From the NCBI GenBank assembly GCA_003278225.1, contig QCGC01000006.1, positions 1-64,000 on the forward strand: a DNA stretch of 64,000 nt. The letters are read 5' to 3'. A model generated the notes under the pieces. It was not told the DNA's origin, did no database searches, and saw nothing but the letters and a program-made list of their open reading frames with translations. Of the stretch, positions 56,158-64,000 are shown piece after piece. Both the position numbers and the translations under genes were made by a program. This DNA is from Prochlorococcus sp. AG-363-P01. Lineage in GTDB: Bacteria > Cyanobacteriota > Cyanobacteriia > PCC-6307 > Cyanobiaceae. Positions within the stretch are counted from its first letter, which is position 1. Each line of letters starts with the position of its first letter.

Positions 56158-57846
56158 GTGTTGGTTGGATTGAGACTTGAGAACATTGCTTTACTGGATA
56201 GTCTTGAATTGAATTTTGAAGAAGGATTAACTGTTTTTACAGGAGAGACAGGAGCTGGTAAGTCAATTCTTTTAGATGCTTTAGATGTTTTATTCGGTGG
56301 TGATCAAGTGACTCCTGCCTCTCGCTTATTAAGTCACGGGGAAAAGAGAGGTCAAATTGAAGCAAGTTTCTTAACCAATTTGGCTGTAGATACTTGGTTG
56401 AATGAACAAGGTTATGATCTTGAAGATAAAGATCTTTTGATTAGTAGAGAATTACGTTTGAAAGATGATCGTTTAATTAATCGATGCAGGATCAACGGAA
56501 TTCTAGTTAATCGTTCTCAAATAGCTAATTTGCGTCCTTTATTATTGGATTTTACAGTTCAGGGACAATTATATCAATTAGCGTCTCCCAACAAACAGCT
56601 ACAATGGTTAGACTCTTATGGAAAAGATCTGATTCAAGAAAAGTTAATAGAAGTTCAATCTAGTTGGTGCTTATGGAATAAAGCTTTTATTAATTTGCAT
56701 AATGCAAAACAAGAACAAGAGCAGAGCAGAAAAAAATTTCAGGAATTTAAAAATATTCTGGAAGAACTGGAAATGGCAAAATTAAATGATCCTTTCGAAG
56801 ATAAAAAGTTACAATTGGAAGAAGATCGATTAGTTAATGCTGTTAGATTACAACAAGGATTGGCACTTTTATTTGACCGCTTACAAGAAAATAGTGATCA
56901 ATTGCCATCTGTATTAGATCATTTTTCCTTTTGCATGCAGGAATTAAGAGTCATTACTAAATTAGACTCTACCCTAGATATATATGAGAATCAGTTGTTT
57001 GAAATACAAGCGAATTTGGAGGAATTAATATCAAACCTTAATAAGTATGCTATGAATTTAGAGTGTAACTCTTCACGCCTAGAGGAAGCACAAGAAAGGC
57101 TTGTATATTTAAAAAAATTACAAAAAGTATATAATTCTGATTTGCCACATTTGTTAAAACGTCGTGATGAATTACGTGCTTCGTTATCATCCAATAATAT
57201 TAATCAAGAAATTGAAGAATTAGAGAAAAATGAAAAACTTGCACGAAATCAGATGGAGCAGAATAATTGTGCCTTAACAAAAGCTCGTCAGGATGTTGCT
57301 TTAGAGTTTGAAAAGGATCTAATTCAATATTTACGGCCTTTAGGTCTTTTAAATATTCGCTTTAAAGTACAACTTAGCCCATTAAAACCTAATGAGAATG
57401 GGGCAGATTTGATTACATTTTTATTTTCAGCAAATCCAGGAAACGCTCTCGCTCCTCTAGGAGAGGTTGCGTCAGGTGGAGAAATGTCTCGTTTTTTACT
57501 TGCGCTAAAAACGGTTTTATCTAATCTTGATGGTTCAAAGACTTTATTTTTTGATGAGATCGATTCAGGAGTCAGTGGACGTGTTAGTGGGGCTGTAGCT
57601 GCCATGCTTAAAGATTTGTCCATTAACCGTCAGGTTTTTTGTGTTACTCATCAACCATTGATTGCAGCAGTTGCTGATCATCATTTTCGGGTTGGCAAGT
57701 CTGTTGAATCAGGAAGAACAAAATCTGATGTAATACACCTTTGTGATTTAAAAGATCGTCAACTTGAATTGGCTGAGCTAGCTGGTGGAGATTTTGCAGA
57801 AGCAAGGGCGTATGCAGCAAGTTTGTTGGACCATAAAGCTGCCTAA
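56158..57846 (+). CDS. recN: DNA repair protein RecN
   Basis: RecN is an SMC-like ATPase for double-strand-break repair. It is about 562 residues. Walker A is F-T-G-E-T-G-A-G-K-S near 28-37. Two coiled-coil arms lie around 150-230 and 280-390, and the C-terminal part has the S-G-G-E-M-S-R signature and F-F-D-E-I-D-S-G-V-S-G Walker B. A C-V-T-H-Q-P segment follows. The start is GTG 56158 or TTG 56161. It is divergent from the ABC1 kinase and lies 45 bp ahead of uvrA. Confidence 0.95.
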   Translation: MLVGLRLENIALLDSLELNFEEGLTVFTGETGAGKSILLDALDVLFGGDQVTPASRLLSHGEKRGQIEASFLTNLAVDTWLNEQGYDLEDKDLLISRELRLKDDRLINRCRINGILVNRSQIANLRPLLLDFTVQGQLYQLASPNKQLQWLDSYGKDLIQEKLIEVQSSWCLWNKAFINLHNAKQEQEQSRKKFQEFKNILEELEMAKLNDPFEDKKLQLEEDRLVNAVRLQQGLALLFDRLQENSDQLPSVLDHFSFCMQELRVITKLDSTLDIYENQLFEIQANLEELISNLNKYAMNLECNSSRLEEAQERLVYLKKLQKVYNSDLPHLLKRRDELRASLSSNNINQEIEELEKNEKLARNQMEQNNCALTKARQDVALEFEKDLIQYLRPLGLLNIRFKVQLSPLKPNENGADLITFLFSANPGNALAPLGEVASGGEMSRFLLALKTVLSNLDGSKTLFFDEIDSGVSGRVSGAVAAMLKDLSINRQVFCVTHQPLIAAVADHHFRVGKSVESGRTKSDVIHLCDLKDRQLELAELAGGDFAEARAYAASLLDHKAA

Positions 57847-57891
57847 AGGGAGGGTTTTTCTTTAAAGTGATTAGTCAACTCTTTCTCTTAT

Positions 57892-60867
57892 ATGGGTCGC
57901 CCTAAAGCAAAGGCTATAGATAAGCGCTTGGGTGCTACGACTTCTCTGAGTGGTGAGTCGCTAGAAGAGGTGATTCAAGTTCGTGGAGCTCGTCAACATA
58001 ATCTCAAAAATGTTGATCTCACATTGCCCAGAAATAAATTTGTTGTCTTTACAGGAGTGAGTGGAAGTGGTAAGAGCTCATTAGCTTTTGATACGATTTT
58101 TGCAGAAGGTCAGCGGCGTTACGTTGAAAGTCTTTCTGCTTATGCCAGACAGTTTTTAGGTCAAGTTGATAAGCCTGATGTTGACGCAATTGAAGGATTA
58201 TCTCCGGCAATTTCTATTGATCAGAAATCAACAAGTAATAATCCACGATCAACAGTTGGAACTGTTACAGAAATCCAAGATTATTTGCGTTTGTTATTTG
58301 GTAGAGCTGGAGAGCCGCATTGTCCTGTATGTCATAGGCCTATTAAGCCGCAAACCATTGATGAGATGGTTGATCAGATTATGACTCTTCCTGAAGGTAC
58401 TCGTTATCAGTTACTTTCTCCAGTGGTACGTGGCAAAAAAGGTACTCATTCCAAGTTATTAAGAGGATTGGCTGCTGAAGGTTTTGCTCGTGTTCGTATT
58501 AATAAAGAAGTTCGAGAATTATCTGACAATATTGAACTAGATAAAAATCAATCTCATTTGATTGATGTTGTTGTTGATCGCTTAATTGCACGTGATGGGA
58601 TTCAAGAACGATTGACTGATTCTTTACGTACTGCTCTTAAGCGGGGTGAAGGATTAGCTTCTGTTGAAGTAGTTCCTAAAGCTAATGAAAGTTTGCCTGA
58701 TGAAATAGAAAGAGAAAGATTGTATTCAGAAAATTTTGCTTGTCCTGAGCATGGAGCCGTCATTGAAGAGCTTTCACCTAGATTATTTTCTTTTAATAGT
58801 CCATATGGTGCTTGTCCAGACTGTCATGGGATTGGTCATCTGAGAAAGTTCACATTAGATAGAGTTATTCCAGAACCTTCGTTGCCTGTTTATTCTGCTG
58901 TTGCACCTTGGAGTGATAAAGAAAATTCTTATTACTTTTCTCTACTTTATTCAGTGGGCGAAGCTTTTGGCTTTGAAATTAAAACACCTTGGAATCAATT
59001 AACTAAAGAACAACAAGATATTTTATTAAATGGTAGTTTGGAACCAATTCTTATACAGGCTGATAGTAGATATAATAAAACAAGTGGATATAAGAAGCGC
59101 TTTGAAGGTATTCTTCCAATTTTAGAAAGACAATTATCTGAATCGAATGGTGAGGCCGTTCGTAAAAAACTTGAAAAATATTTAGATTTGGTACCATGCG
59201 CTACTTGTGAAGGTAAAAGATTGCGTCCAGAAGCACTTGCAGTAAAAGTAGGTCCTTATAGTATTACTGACTTAACTTCGATTAGTGTTGACCAAACCCT
59301 TCATTCGATAGAGAGGTTAATGGGGGTTGGTGTTGCAAAGGGATCTCCACCTCAATTATCTTCTAGGCAAATACAGATTGGTGATCTAGTTTTAAAAGAA
59401 ATAAATTTACGACTCAGATTTCTTTTAGATGTAGGTCTTGATTATTTAACTTTGGACAGACCTGCTATGACATTGTCAGGAGGAGAGGCACAAAGAATAA
59501 GGCTTGCAACTCAAATTGGTGCGGGTTTAACGGGAGTTCTTTATGTTTTAGATGAGCCAAGTATTGGCCTGCATCAAAGAGATAATGATCGCTTATTAGG
59601 AACCCTTAAACGTTTGCGGGATCTTGGTAATACTTTGATTGTTGTTGAACATGACGAAGAAACAATTAGAGCTGCGGATTATTTAGTAGATATTGGCCCT
59701 GGTGCAGGTGTTCATGGTGGTGAAATTGTTGCACAAGGTGTTTTTAAAGATTTAATTGAGGTTAAAGATTCTCTCACTGGTCAATATTTAAGTGGAAAGA
59801 GATTTATACCAACCCCAAAGAAAAGAAGAATAGGAGGCAATAGAAAGCTCAGATTAATCAATTGTGATTTGAATAACCTTAAAAATATTTCTGTTGATTT
59901 ACCCTTAGGTAAGTTGATTTCTGTTACTGGTGTAAGTGGAAGTGGCAAAAGCACATTAATCAATGAATTGTTGCACCCTGCTTTAAATCATTCTTTGGGC
60001 TTGAAAGTTCCTTTTCCTAAAGGATTAGGGGAATTAAAAGGTATTCAAGCAATAGACAAAGTAATTGTTATTGATCAATCGCCTATCGGTAGAACACCTC
60101 GTTCTAACCCTGCTACTTATACAGGTGCATTTGACCCTATAAGACAAATTTTTGCTGCTTCTATTGAAGCCAAGGCACGTGGGTATCAAGTTGGACAATT
60201 TAGTTTTAATGTAAAGGGAGGAAGATGTGAAGCGTGTAAAGGTCAAGGTGTGAATGTAATAGAAATGAATTTTTTACCTGATGTATATGTTCAGTGTGAT
60301 ATTTGTAAAGGTGCACGTTTTAATCGAGAAACATTACAAGTTAAATATAAAGGATATTCTATTTCAGAAGTCTTAGAGATGACTGTTGAACAGGCTGCTG
60401 AAATTTTTAATGCTATTCCACAAGCGGCTGATCGTTTAAATACTTTGGTTGATGTAGGTCTTGGTTATGTGAAATTAGGTCAACCGGCGCCTACTCTCTC
60501 TGGTGGAGAGGCCCAGAGAGTCAAACTTGCTACTGAGTTATCTCGAAGAGCAACTGGAAAAACACTTTATTTAATTGATGAACCCACTACTGGATTAAGT
60601 TTTTACGATGTGCATAAATTGATGGATGTCATTCAACGTTTAGTTGACAAAGGTAATTCAGTTATTGTGATTGAACATAATCTTGATGTTATTAGATGCT
60701 CGGATTGGATAATTGACTTAGGACCAGAAGGCGGTGATCGGGGTGGTGAAATTATTGTTTATGGCACACCTGAAGAAGTTGCTAATCATCCAACTAGTTA
60801 TACAGGTCACTATCTTAAAAAAGCTTTAGAACATCATTTATCGGGTACGTCTACGATTGCTGCATAA
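57892..60867 (+). CDS. uvrA: excinuclease ABC subunit A
   Basis: UvrA is the damage sensor of nucleotide excision repair. The 991-residue protein has two ABC modules. The first has Walker A G-V-S-G-S-G-K-S-S and a Zn finger built from C-P-V-C; a second finger lies in the insert region around C-P-D-C-H-G. The second half repeats G-V-S-G-S-G-K-S-T, the Zn site C-E-A-C-K-G-Q-G with C-D-I-C-K-G, and S-G-G-E-A-Q-R. Codons are T-rich compared with genes left of 52 kb, consistent with a leading-strand gene to the right of the origin. It follows recN. Confidence 0.98.
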   Translation: MGRPKAKAIDKRLGATTSLSGESLEEVIQVRGARQHNLKNVDLTLPRNKFVVFTGVSGSGKSSLAFDTIFAEGQRRYVESLSAYARQFLGQVDKPDVDAIEGLSPAISIDQKSTSNNPRSTVGTVTEIQDYLRLLFGRAGEPHCPVCHRPIKPQTIDEMVDQIMTLPEGTRYQLLSPVVRGKKGTHSKLLRGLAAEGFARVRINKEVRELSDNIELDKNQSHLIDVVVDRLIARDGIQERLTDSLRTALKRGEGLASVEVVPKANESLPDEIERERLYSENFACPEHGAVIEELSPRLFSFNSPYGACPDCHGIGHLRKFTLDRVIPEPSLPVYSAVAPWSDKENSYYFSLLYSVGEAFGFEIKTPWNQLTKEQQDILLNGSLEPILIQADSRYNKTSGYKKRFEGILPILERQLSESNGEAVRKKLEKYLDLVPCATCEGKRLRPEALAVKVGPYSITDLTSISVDQTLHSIERLMGVGVAKGSPPQLSSRQIQIGDLVLKEINLRLRFLLDVGLDYLTLDRPAMTLSGGEAQRIRLATQIGAGLTGVLYVLDEPSIGLHQRDNDRLLGTLKRLRDLGNTLIVVEHDEETIRAADYLVDIGPGAGVHGGEIVAQGVFKDLIEVKDSLTGQYLSGKRFIPTPKKRRIGGNRKLRLINCDLNNLKNISVDLPLGKLISVTGVSGSGKSTLINELLHPALNHSLGLKVPFPKGLGELKGIQAIDKVIVIDQSPIGRTPRSNPATYTGAFDPIRQIFAASIEAKARGYQVGQFSFNVKGGRCEACKGQGVNVIEMNFLPDVYVQCDICKGARFNRETLQVKYKGYSISEVLEMTVEQAAEIFNAIPQAADRLNTLVDVGLGYVKLGQPAPTLSGGEAQRVKLATELSRRATGKTLYLIDEPTTGLSFYDVHKLMDVIQRLVDKGNSVIVIEHNLDVIRCSDWIIDLGPEGGDRGGEIIVYGTPEEVANHPTSYTGHYLKKALEHHLSGTSTIAA

Positions 60868-61141
60868 TTATTTTTTAAATTTTGATTTGTGCTAACCACT
60901 GGAGTTGTTTTGAAAGTATTTATTGTTAATGTTTTGTTTATATTCAGCATTTTTCGGTTTTTTGTTTGCATTTCTCTATGAATAATTAAAAATTGGCTTG
61001 TTCAAAGAATCTTCTATCCCCTTGTACTGCAATAGATAAGAGCAATGCTTAAGGAATAATTTTTCTTTTGTTATGCTTTCTTTAGGTTTAAAAGGGTCAA
61101 AATCAATTAGATAAACCCAACTCGCAAAAGGAGATGTTGCG
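60868..61141. other. non-coding region before sucrose-phosphate synthase
   Basis: These 274 bases are T-rich with no gene. An AAAAGGAG ribosome-binding sequence lies just before the ATG at 61142. No convincing promoter or structured RNA was recognised. Confidence 0.4.
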
Positions 61142-63262
61142 ATGGGTTTAAAACTTTTACATTTAAATCTCCATGGATTAATTCGTTCTCATGATCTTGA
61201 GTTAGGTCGTGATTCGGATACGGGAGGTCAAACACTCTATGTATTAGAGCTAGTTAAAGGTTTGGCTGAGCGTCCAGAAGTAGAGCAGGTGCAACTGGTT
61301 ACACGTTTGATTCAAGATCGTCGAATTTCCTCTGATTATTCGCAGAAAGAAGAGTTTATTGCTCCTAATGCAACTATTATCAGATTCCCATTTGGTCCAA
61401 AACGTTATCTGCGTAAAGAGTTGCTTTGGCCGTTTTTAGATGATTTAGCAGATCAGTTAGTTACTAAGCTGCAATTTCAAGAGCAATTGCCGGATTGGAT
61501 CCATGCTCATTACGCAGATGCAGGTTATGTAGGTTCTCTAGTTAGTAGTCGTTTAGGTATACCTTTGGTTTTTACTGGTCATTCTTTAGGGAGGGAGAAA
61601 CAACGGCGTTTGCTTGCGGCCGGTGTAGATCATGAACATATCGAACAAACCTATTCTATTAGCCGTAGAATCGATGCTGAAGAGTTGGCACTTGCTCATG
61701 CCAATTTAGTAATTACTAGTACTAGACAGGAAGCAGAAGAGCAATATTTACGTTATGGCAATTATGTTTCATCAAAAGCCGAAGTAGTTCCTCCTGGTGT
61801 AGATGCATCTCGATTCCATTCTCTTCAGTCTGTTGAGGAAGAGAAACTTGTTCAAGGCTTGTTGACTCCATTTCTTCGACAAGTTGATTTACCACCTTTA
61901 TTAACTATTGCTCGGGCTGTTCGAAGAAAAAATATTCCTGCATTGGTAGAGGCGTATGGTCGTTCACCTGTCTTACGCCAAAGACATAACCTTGTGCTTT
62001 TTTTGGGTTGTAGAAATGATCCTCGGCAGCTTGATAAACAACAACGTGATGTCTTTCAACAAGTATTTGATCTAGTTGATCGTTATGATTTGTATGGGCA
62101 GATTGCATATCCAAAACATCATCGCAGAGACCAGATTCCTGCAATATATAGGTGGGCAGCAAATCGACGAGGATTATTTGTAAATTCTGCACTTACTGAA
62201 CCATTCGGTTTGACTTTGTTAGAAGCAGCGGCTTGTGGCCTACCTATGGTTGCAACTGATGATGGGGGTCCAAGAGATATTTTGGCACGTTGTCAAAATG
62301 GTTTATTGACAGATGTGACTGATTTGGAGTCGCTTCAAGATTCTCTTGAGGAAGCTGGCTCAGACCTCAATCAGTGGAATCGCTGGAGTGAGAATGGAGT
62401 CGAAGCTGTTAGTAGAAGTTTTAGTTGGGATGCTCATGTATGTAATTATCTTGGCTTTATGCAAAAGAGATTAAAGTCGGTTCAAACTTCTAAATTAGTA
62501 GTTAAAGAACAATCAGTTAATAGTCCATTTGGTGAACGTTTATTACTTTTAGACTTGGATAGTGAATTAGAAAATATTGGCAAAGAGAGTTTATTAAATT
62601 TAAGGCAGAACTTGAAACATTTTGGTCCAAAATTAGATAATAAATTAGGTGTTATAACTGGACGTTCAGTGAAAGTTGCTCGTCAACGTTATAAGGAATT
62701 ATATTTGCCACAATCTAGTGTTTGGATTTGTCGAGCTGGAACAGAAATTTATTATGGCAAAGATGATCAAAATGATTATTTTTGGCAATCTTCCATAGGT
62801 GTTGACTGGGACCGTGCTGCTGTTGAAGATGCTCTTTCTTCCTTGAAGGACCATTTAAAACTGCAAGATGCAGTCCAACAGAGTCCTTATAAAGTTAGTT
62901 ATTTATTGAGAAAAGCTGATAAATCTATATTACCCTTGGTTAGAAAAAGATTGAGACAAAAAGGTCAAGCCGCTTTACCTTTTTTAAGGTGTCATTGGTA
63001 TTTAGATGTTTTACCTTTACGTGCTTCTCGTGTGGAAGCAATTCGACATCTTTCTCTTCGCTGGGGATTGACTTTGGATCAAATTTTGGTTGTTGCAAGT
63101 CAGCAAGGGGATGCTGAATTAATTAGAGGATTAACTTCTACTGTTGTTCCTGCTGATCATGATTCTTCTTTGGACTCTATGCGATCTCATCAAAGGGTTT
63201 TCTTTGCTTTAGGCTCACAAAATGGTCTTAGAGAAGGTTTAAAACATTTTAGAATTCATTGA
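61142..63262 (+). CDS. spsA: sucrose-phosphate synthase, two-domain
   Basis: This enzyme makes sucrose-6-phosphate from UDP-glucose and fructose-6-phosphate. The 706-residue protein has a GT-B glycosyltransferase domain (about 1-440): the H-G-L-I-R-S-H N-terminal segment, D-S-D-T-G-G-Q-T-L-Y-V, H-A-H-Y-A-D-A-G and the donor-site E-P-F-G-L-T-L-L-E-A-A-A-C-G. A sucrose-phosphatase-like HAD domain follows (about 465-706). Its motif I reads L-D-L-D-S-E instead of the usual D-x-D-x-T/V, so it is probably inactive. Sucrose is a compatible solute here. It ends 4 bp from the convergent purT. Confidence 0.93.
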   Translation: MGLKLLHLNLHGLIRSHDLELGRDSDTGGQTLYVLELVKGLAERPEVEQVQLVTRLIQDRRISSDYSQKEEFIAPNATIIRFPFGPKRYLRKELLWPFLDDLADQLVTKLQFQEQLPDWIHAHYADAGYVGSLVSSRLGIPLVFTGHSLGREKQRRLLAAGVDHEHIEQTYSISRRIDAEELALAHANLVITSTRQEAEEQYLRYGNYVSSKAEVVPPGVDASRFHSLQSVEEEKLVQGLLTPFLRQVDLPPLLTIARAVRRKNIPALVEAYGRSPVLRQRHNLVLFLGCRNDPRQLDKQQRDVFQQVFDLVDRYDLYGQIAYPKHHRRDQIPAIYRWAANRRGLFVNSALTEPFGLTLLEAAACGLPMVATDDGGPRDILARCQNGLLTDVTDLESLQDSLEEAGSDLNQWNRWSENGVEAVSRSFSWDAHVCNYLGFMQKRLKSVQTSKLVVKEQSVNSPFGERLLLLDLDSELENIGKESLLNLRQNLKHFGPKLDNKLGVITGRSVKVARQRYKELYLPQSSVWICRAGTEIYYGKDDQNDYFWQSSIGVDWDRAAVEDALSSLKDHLKLQDAVQQSPYKVSYLLRKADKSILPLVRKRLRQKGQAALPFLRCHWYLDVLPLRASRVEAIRHLSLRWGLTLDQILVVASQQGDAELIRGLTSTVVPADHDSSLDSMRSHQRVFFALGSQNGLREGLKHFRIH

Positions 63263-63266
63263 TAAG

Positions 63267-64000
63267 TTAAGGCATTATTCCTTGAATGACTTCAACCTCA
63301 GCAGCAGCTTTATCAGCTTTATATCTTGCTTTTTCAATAGTTTTATCTAGGGCTAAGGCAACTCCCATGCGCCGACCTTTTTTTGCATTAGGCTTTCCAA
63401 AAAGTAATAATTTAGTGTCTTTTTCTAATAATGCTTTATCAACACCCGTATAACCAACTTTTGAAAAATTATCTTTAGCTAAAATTACTCTACTAGCAGA
63501 AGGATTCTCATTATATATTGATGGTATTGGAAGCTCTAGAATAGCTCTTAAATGTAGTTCAAATTCACTCATATTTTGACTAATTAGCGTGACCAAACCA
63601 GTGTCATGTGGCCTAGGTGATAATTCTGAAAAAATAACCTCATCATGACAAATGAAAAACTCTACGCCAAACAATCCAACACCACCAAGATTATCAGTCA
63701 CTATTTTTGCTATTTTTTGTGCTTTATCGAGATTCTCTTGACTGAGTTGTGCAGGTTGCCAGCTGCATTGGTAATCTCCTCCCGCTTGCTCGTGTCCAAT
63801 TGGAGGACAAAATAAAATTGAACCATCTTTTTGCCTAATTGTTAATAGAGTAATTTCTAGATCGAAATTAAGAAATTCTTCTAAAATTACTAATTTGGAT
63901 TCACCTCTAGCACCTTCTAAAGCTCTATTCAATGCAGCTTCTAGTTCATTTTCTTTTTTGACTAGACTTTGACCTTTCCCAGAAGAACTCATTGCAGGTT
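63267..64000 (-). CDS. purT: formate-dependent GAR transformylase PurT, C-terminal part
   Basis: PurT formylates GAR using formate and ATP. The window keeps only the last 240 or so codons; the frame is open to the right edge and continues beyond it. The ATP-grasp part begins at P-A-M-S-S-S-G-K-G-Q-S, followed by an E-E-F-L-N-F-D-L-E-I-T-L-L segment, G-V-E-F-F and the E-L-S-P-R-P-H-D-T-G motif near the active site. The internal Met at 63992 is not the true start. The gene belongs with purF and purL in purine synthesis. Confidence 0.93.
   Translation of the reverse strand, partial: PAMSSSGKGQSLVKKENELEAALNRALEGARGESKLVILEEFLNFDLEITLLTIRQKDGSILFCPPIGHEQAGGDYQCSWQPAQLSQENLDKAQKIAKIVTDNLGGVGLFGVEFFICHDEVIFSELSPRPHDTGLVTLISQNMSEFELHLRAILELPIPSIYNENPSASRVILAKDNFSKVGYTGVDKALLEKDTKLLLFGKPNAKKGRRMGVALALDKTIEKARYKADKAAAEVEVIQGIMP

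Noticed and set aside
1..64000. Insertion sequences, prophage or integrated elements
   Set aside because: I saw no transposase, integrase or phage structural gene, and no tRNA-flanked insertion; the single tRNA is intact and flanked by ordinary sequence.

Overview
The window looks like part of a marine picocyanobacterial chromosome, most likely a low-light Prochlorococcus. The sequence is AT-rich and tightly packed, with many 1-35 bp gene overlaps. It carries the cyanobacterial flavodiiron pair Flv3/Flv1, a two-domain sucrose-phosphate synthase, a lumenal TLP40-like cyclophilin, a plant-type GAPDH and many small picocyanobacterial hypothetical genes. The run parC-like / purF / purL / PRC-barrel / dnaN is, from memory, the arrangement at the start of Prochlorococcus and marine Synechococcus genomes. 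The species assignment is inference; no database was used.

Layout. 1-8.5 kb: the tail of an unknown gene, a MEKHLA-domain protein, a complete TakP-like TRAP transporter (dctP, dctQ, dctM), then flv3-flv1-FMN reductase and a small hypothetical gene. 8.5-15.8 kb: leftward mrdA, two hypotheticals, guaA and cbiD, with a divergent class V aminotransferase. 15.8-20.8 kb: tRNA-Gly(CCC), several small unknown genes including two exported ones, and a divergent SNF2 helicase / HNH nuclease pair. 20.9-26.4 kb: pdxA, accB-efp, a cyclophilin, thiL and gap2. 26.4-34.2 kb: murC-murB-ybaB rightward against grpE-dnaJ-TusA-like-rsgA leftward, then a flavoprotein and an exported MsrB. 34.2-41.8 kb: dusA, a glycine-rich RRM protein, argH, an RsbU-like phosphatase, ftsY, nusB and a DUF502 protein. 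41.8-52.1 kb: queG, a TPR protein, a parC-like gene, purF, purL, a PRC-barrel protein and dnaN. 52.1-52.5 kb: a non-coding AT-rich gap. 52.5-64 kb: thrC, DUF1400, an ABC1 kinase, recN, uvrA, sucrose-phosphate synthase and the 3' part of purT.

The most informative non-coding element is the gap between dnaN and thrC. It holds four tandem TAG triplets, a short G+C cluster and two adjacent DnaA-box-like sequences in the order described for the basal unwinding system of bacterial origins, with more box-like sequences beyond. Base composition of the + strand switches from A/C-rich to the left to T/G-rich to the right at this gap, as expected if replication starts here. I read it as oriC.

Most other genes are core housekeeping. 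Points worth a second look are the 2-oxoacid-type TRAP importer in a photoautotroph, the Flv1 site lacking iron ligands, the SNF2/HNH pair (which resembles a split ZRANB3 architecture), the cbiD reading frame without an ordinary start at its homologous N-terminus, and a DUF1400 protein that lacks its usual hydrolase domain.
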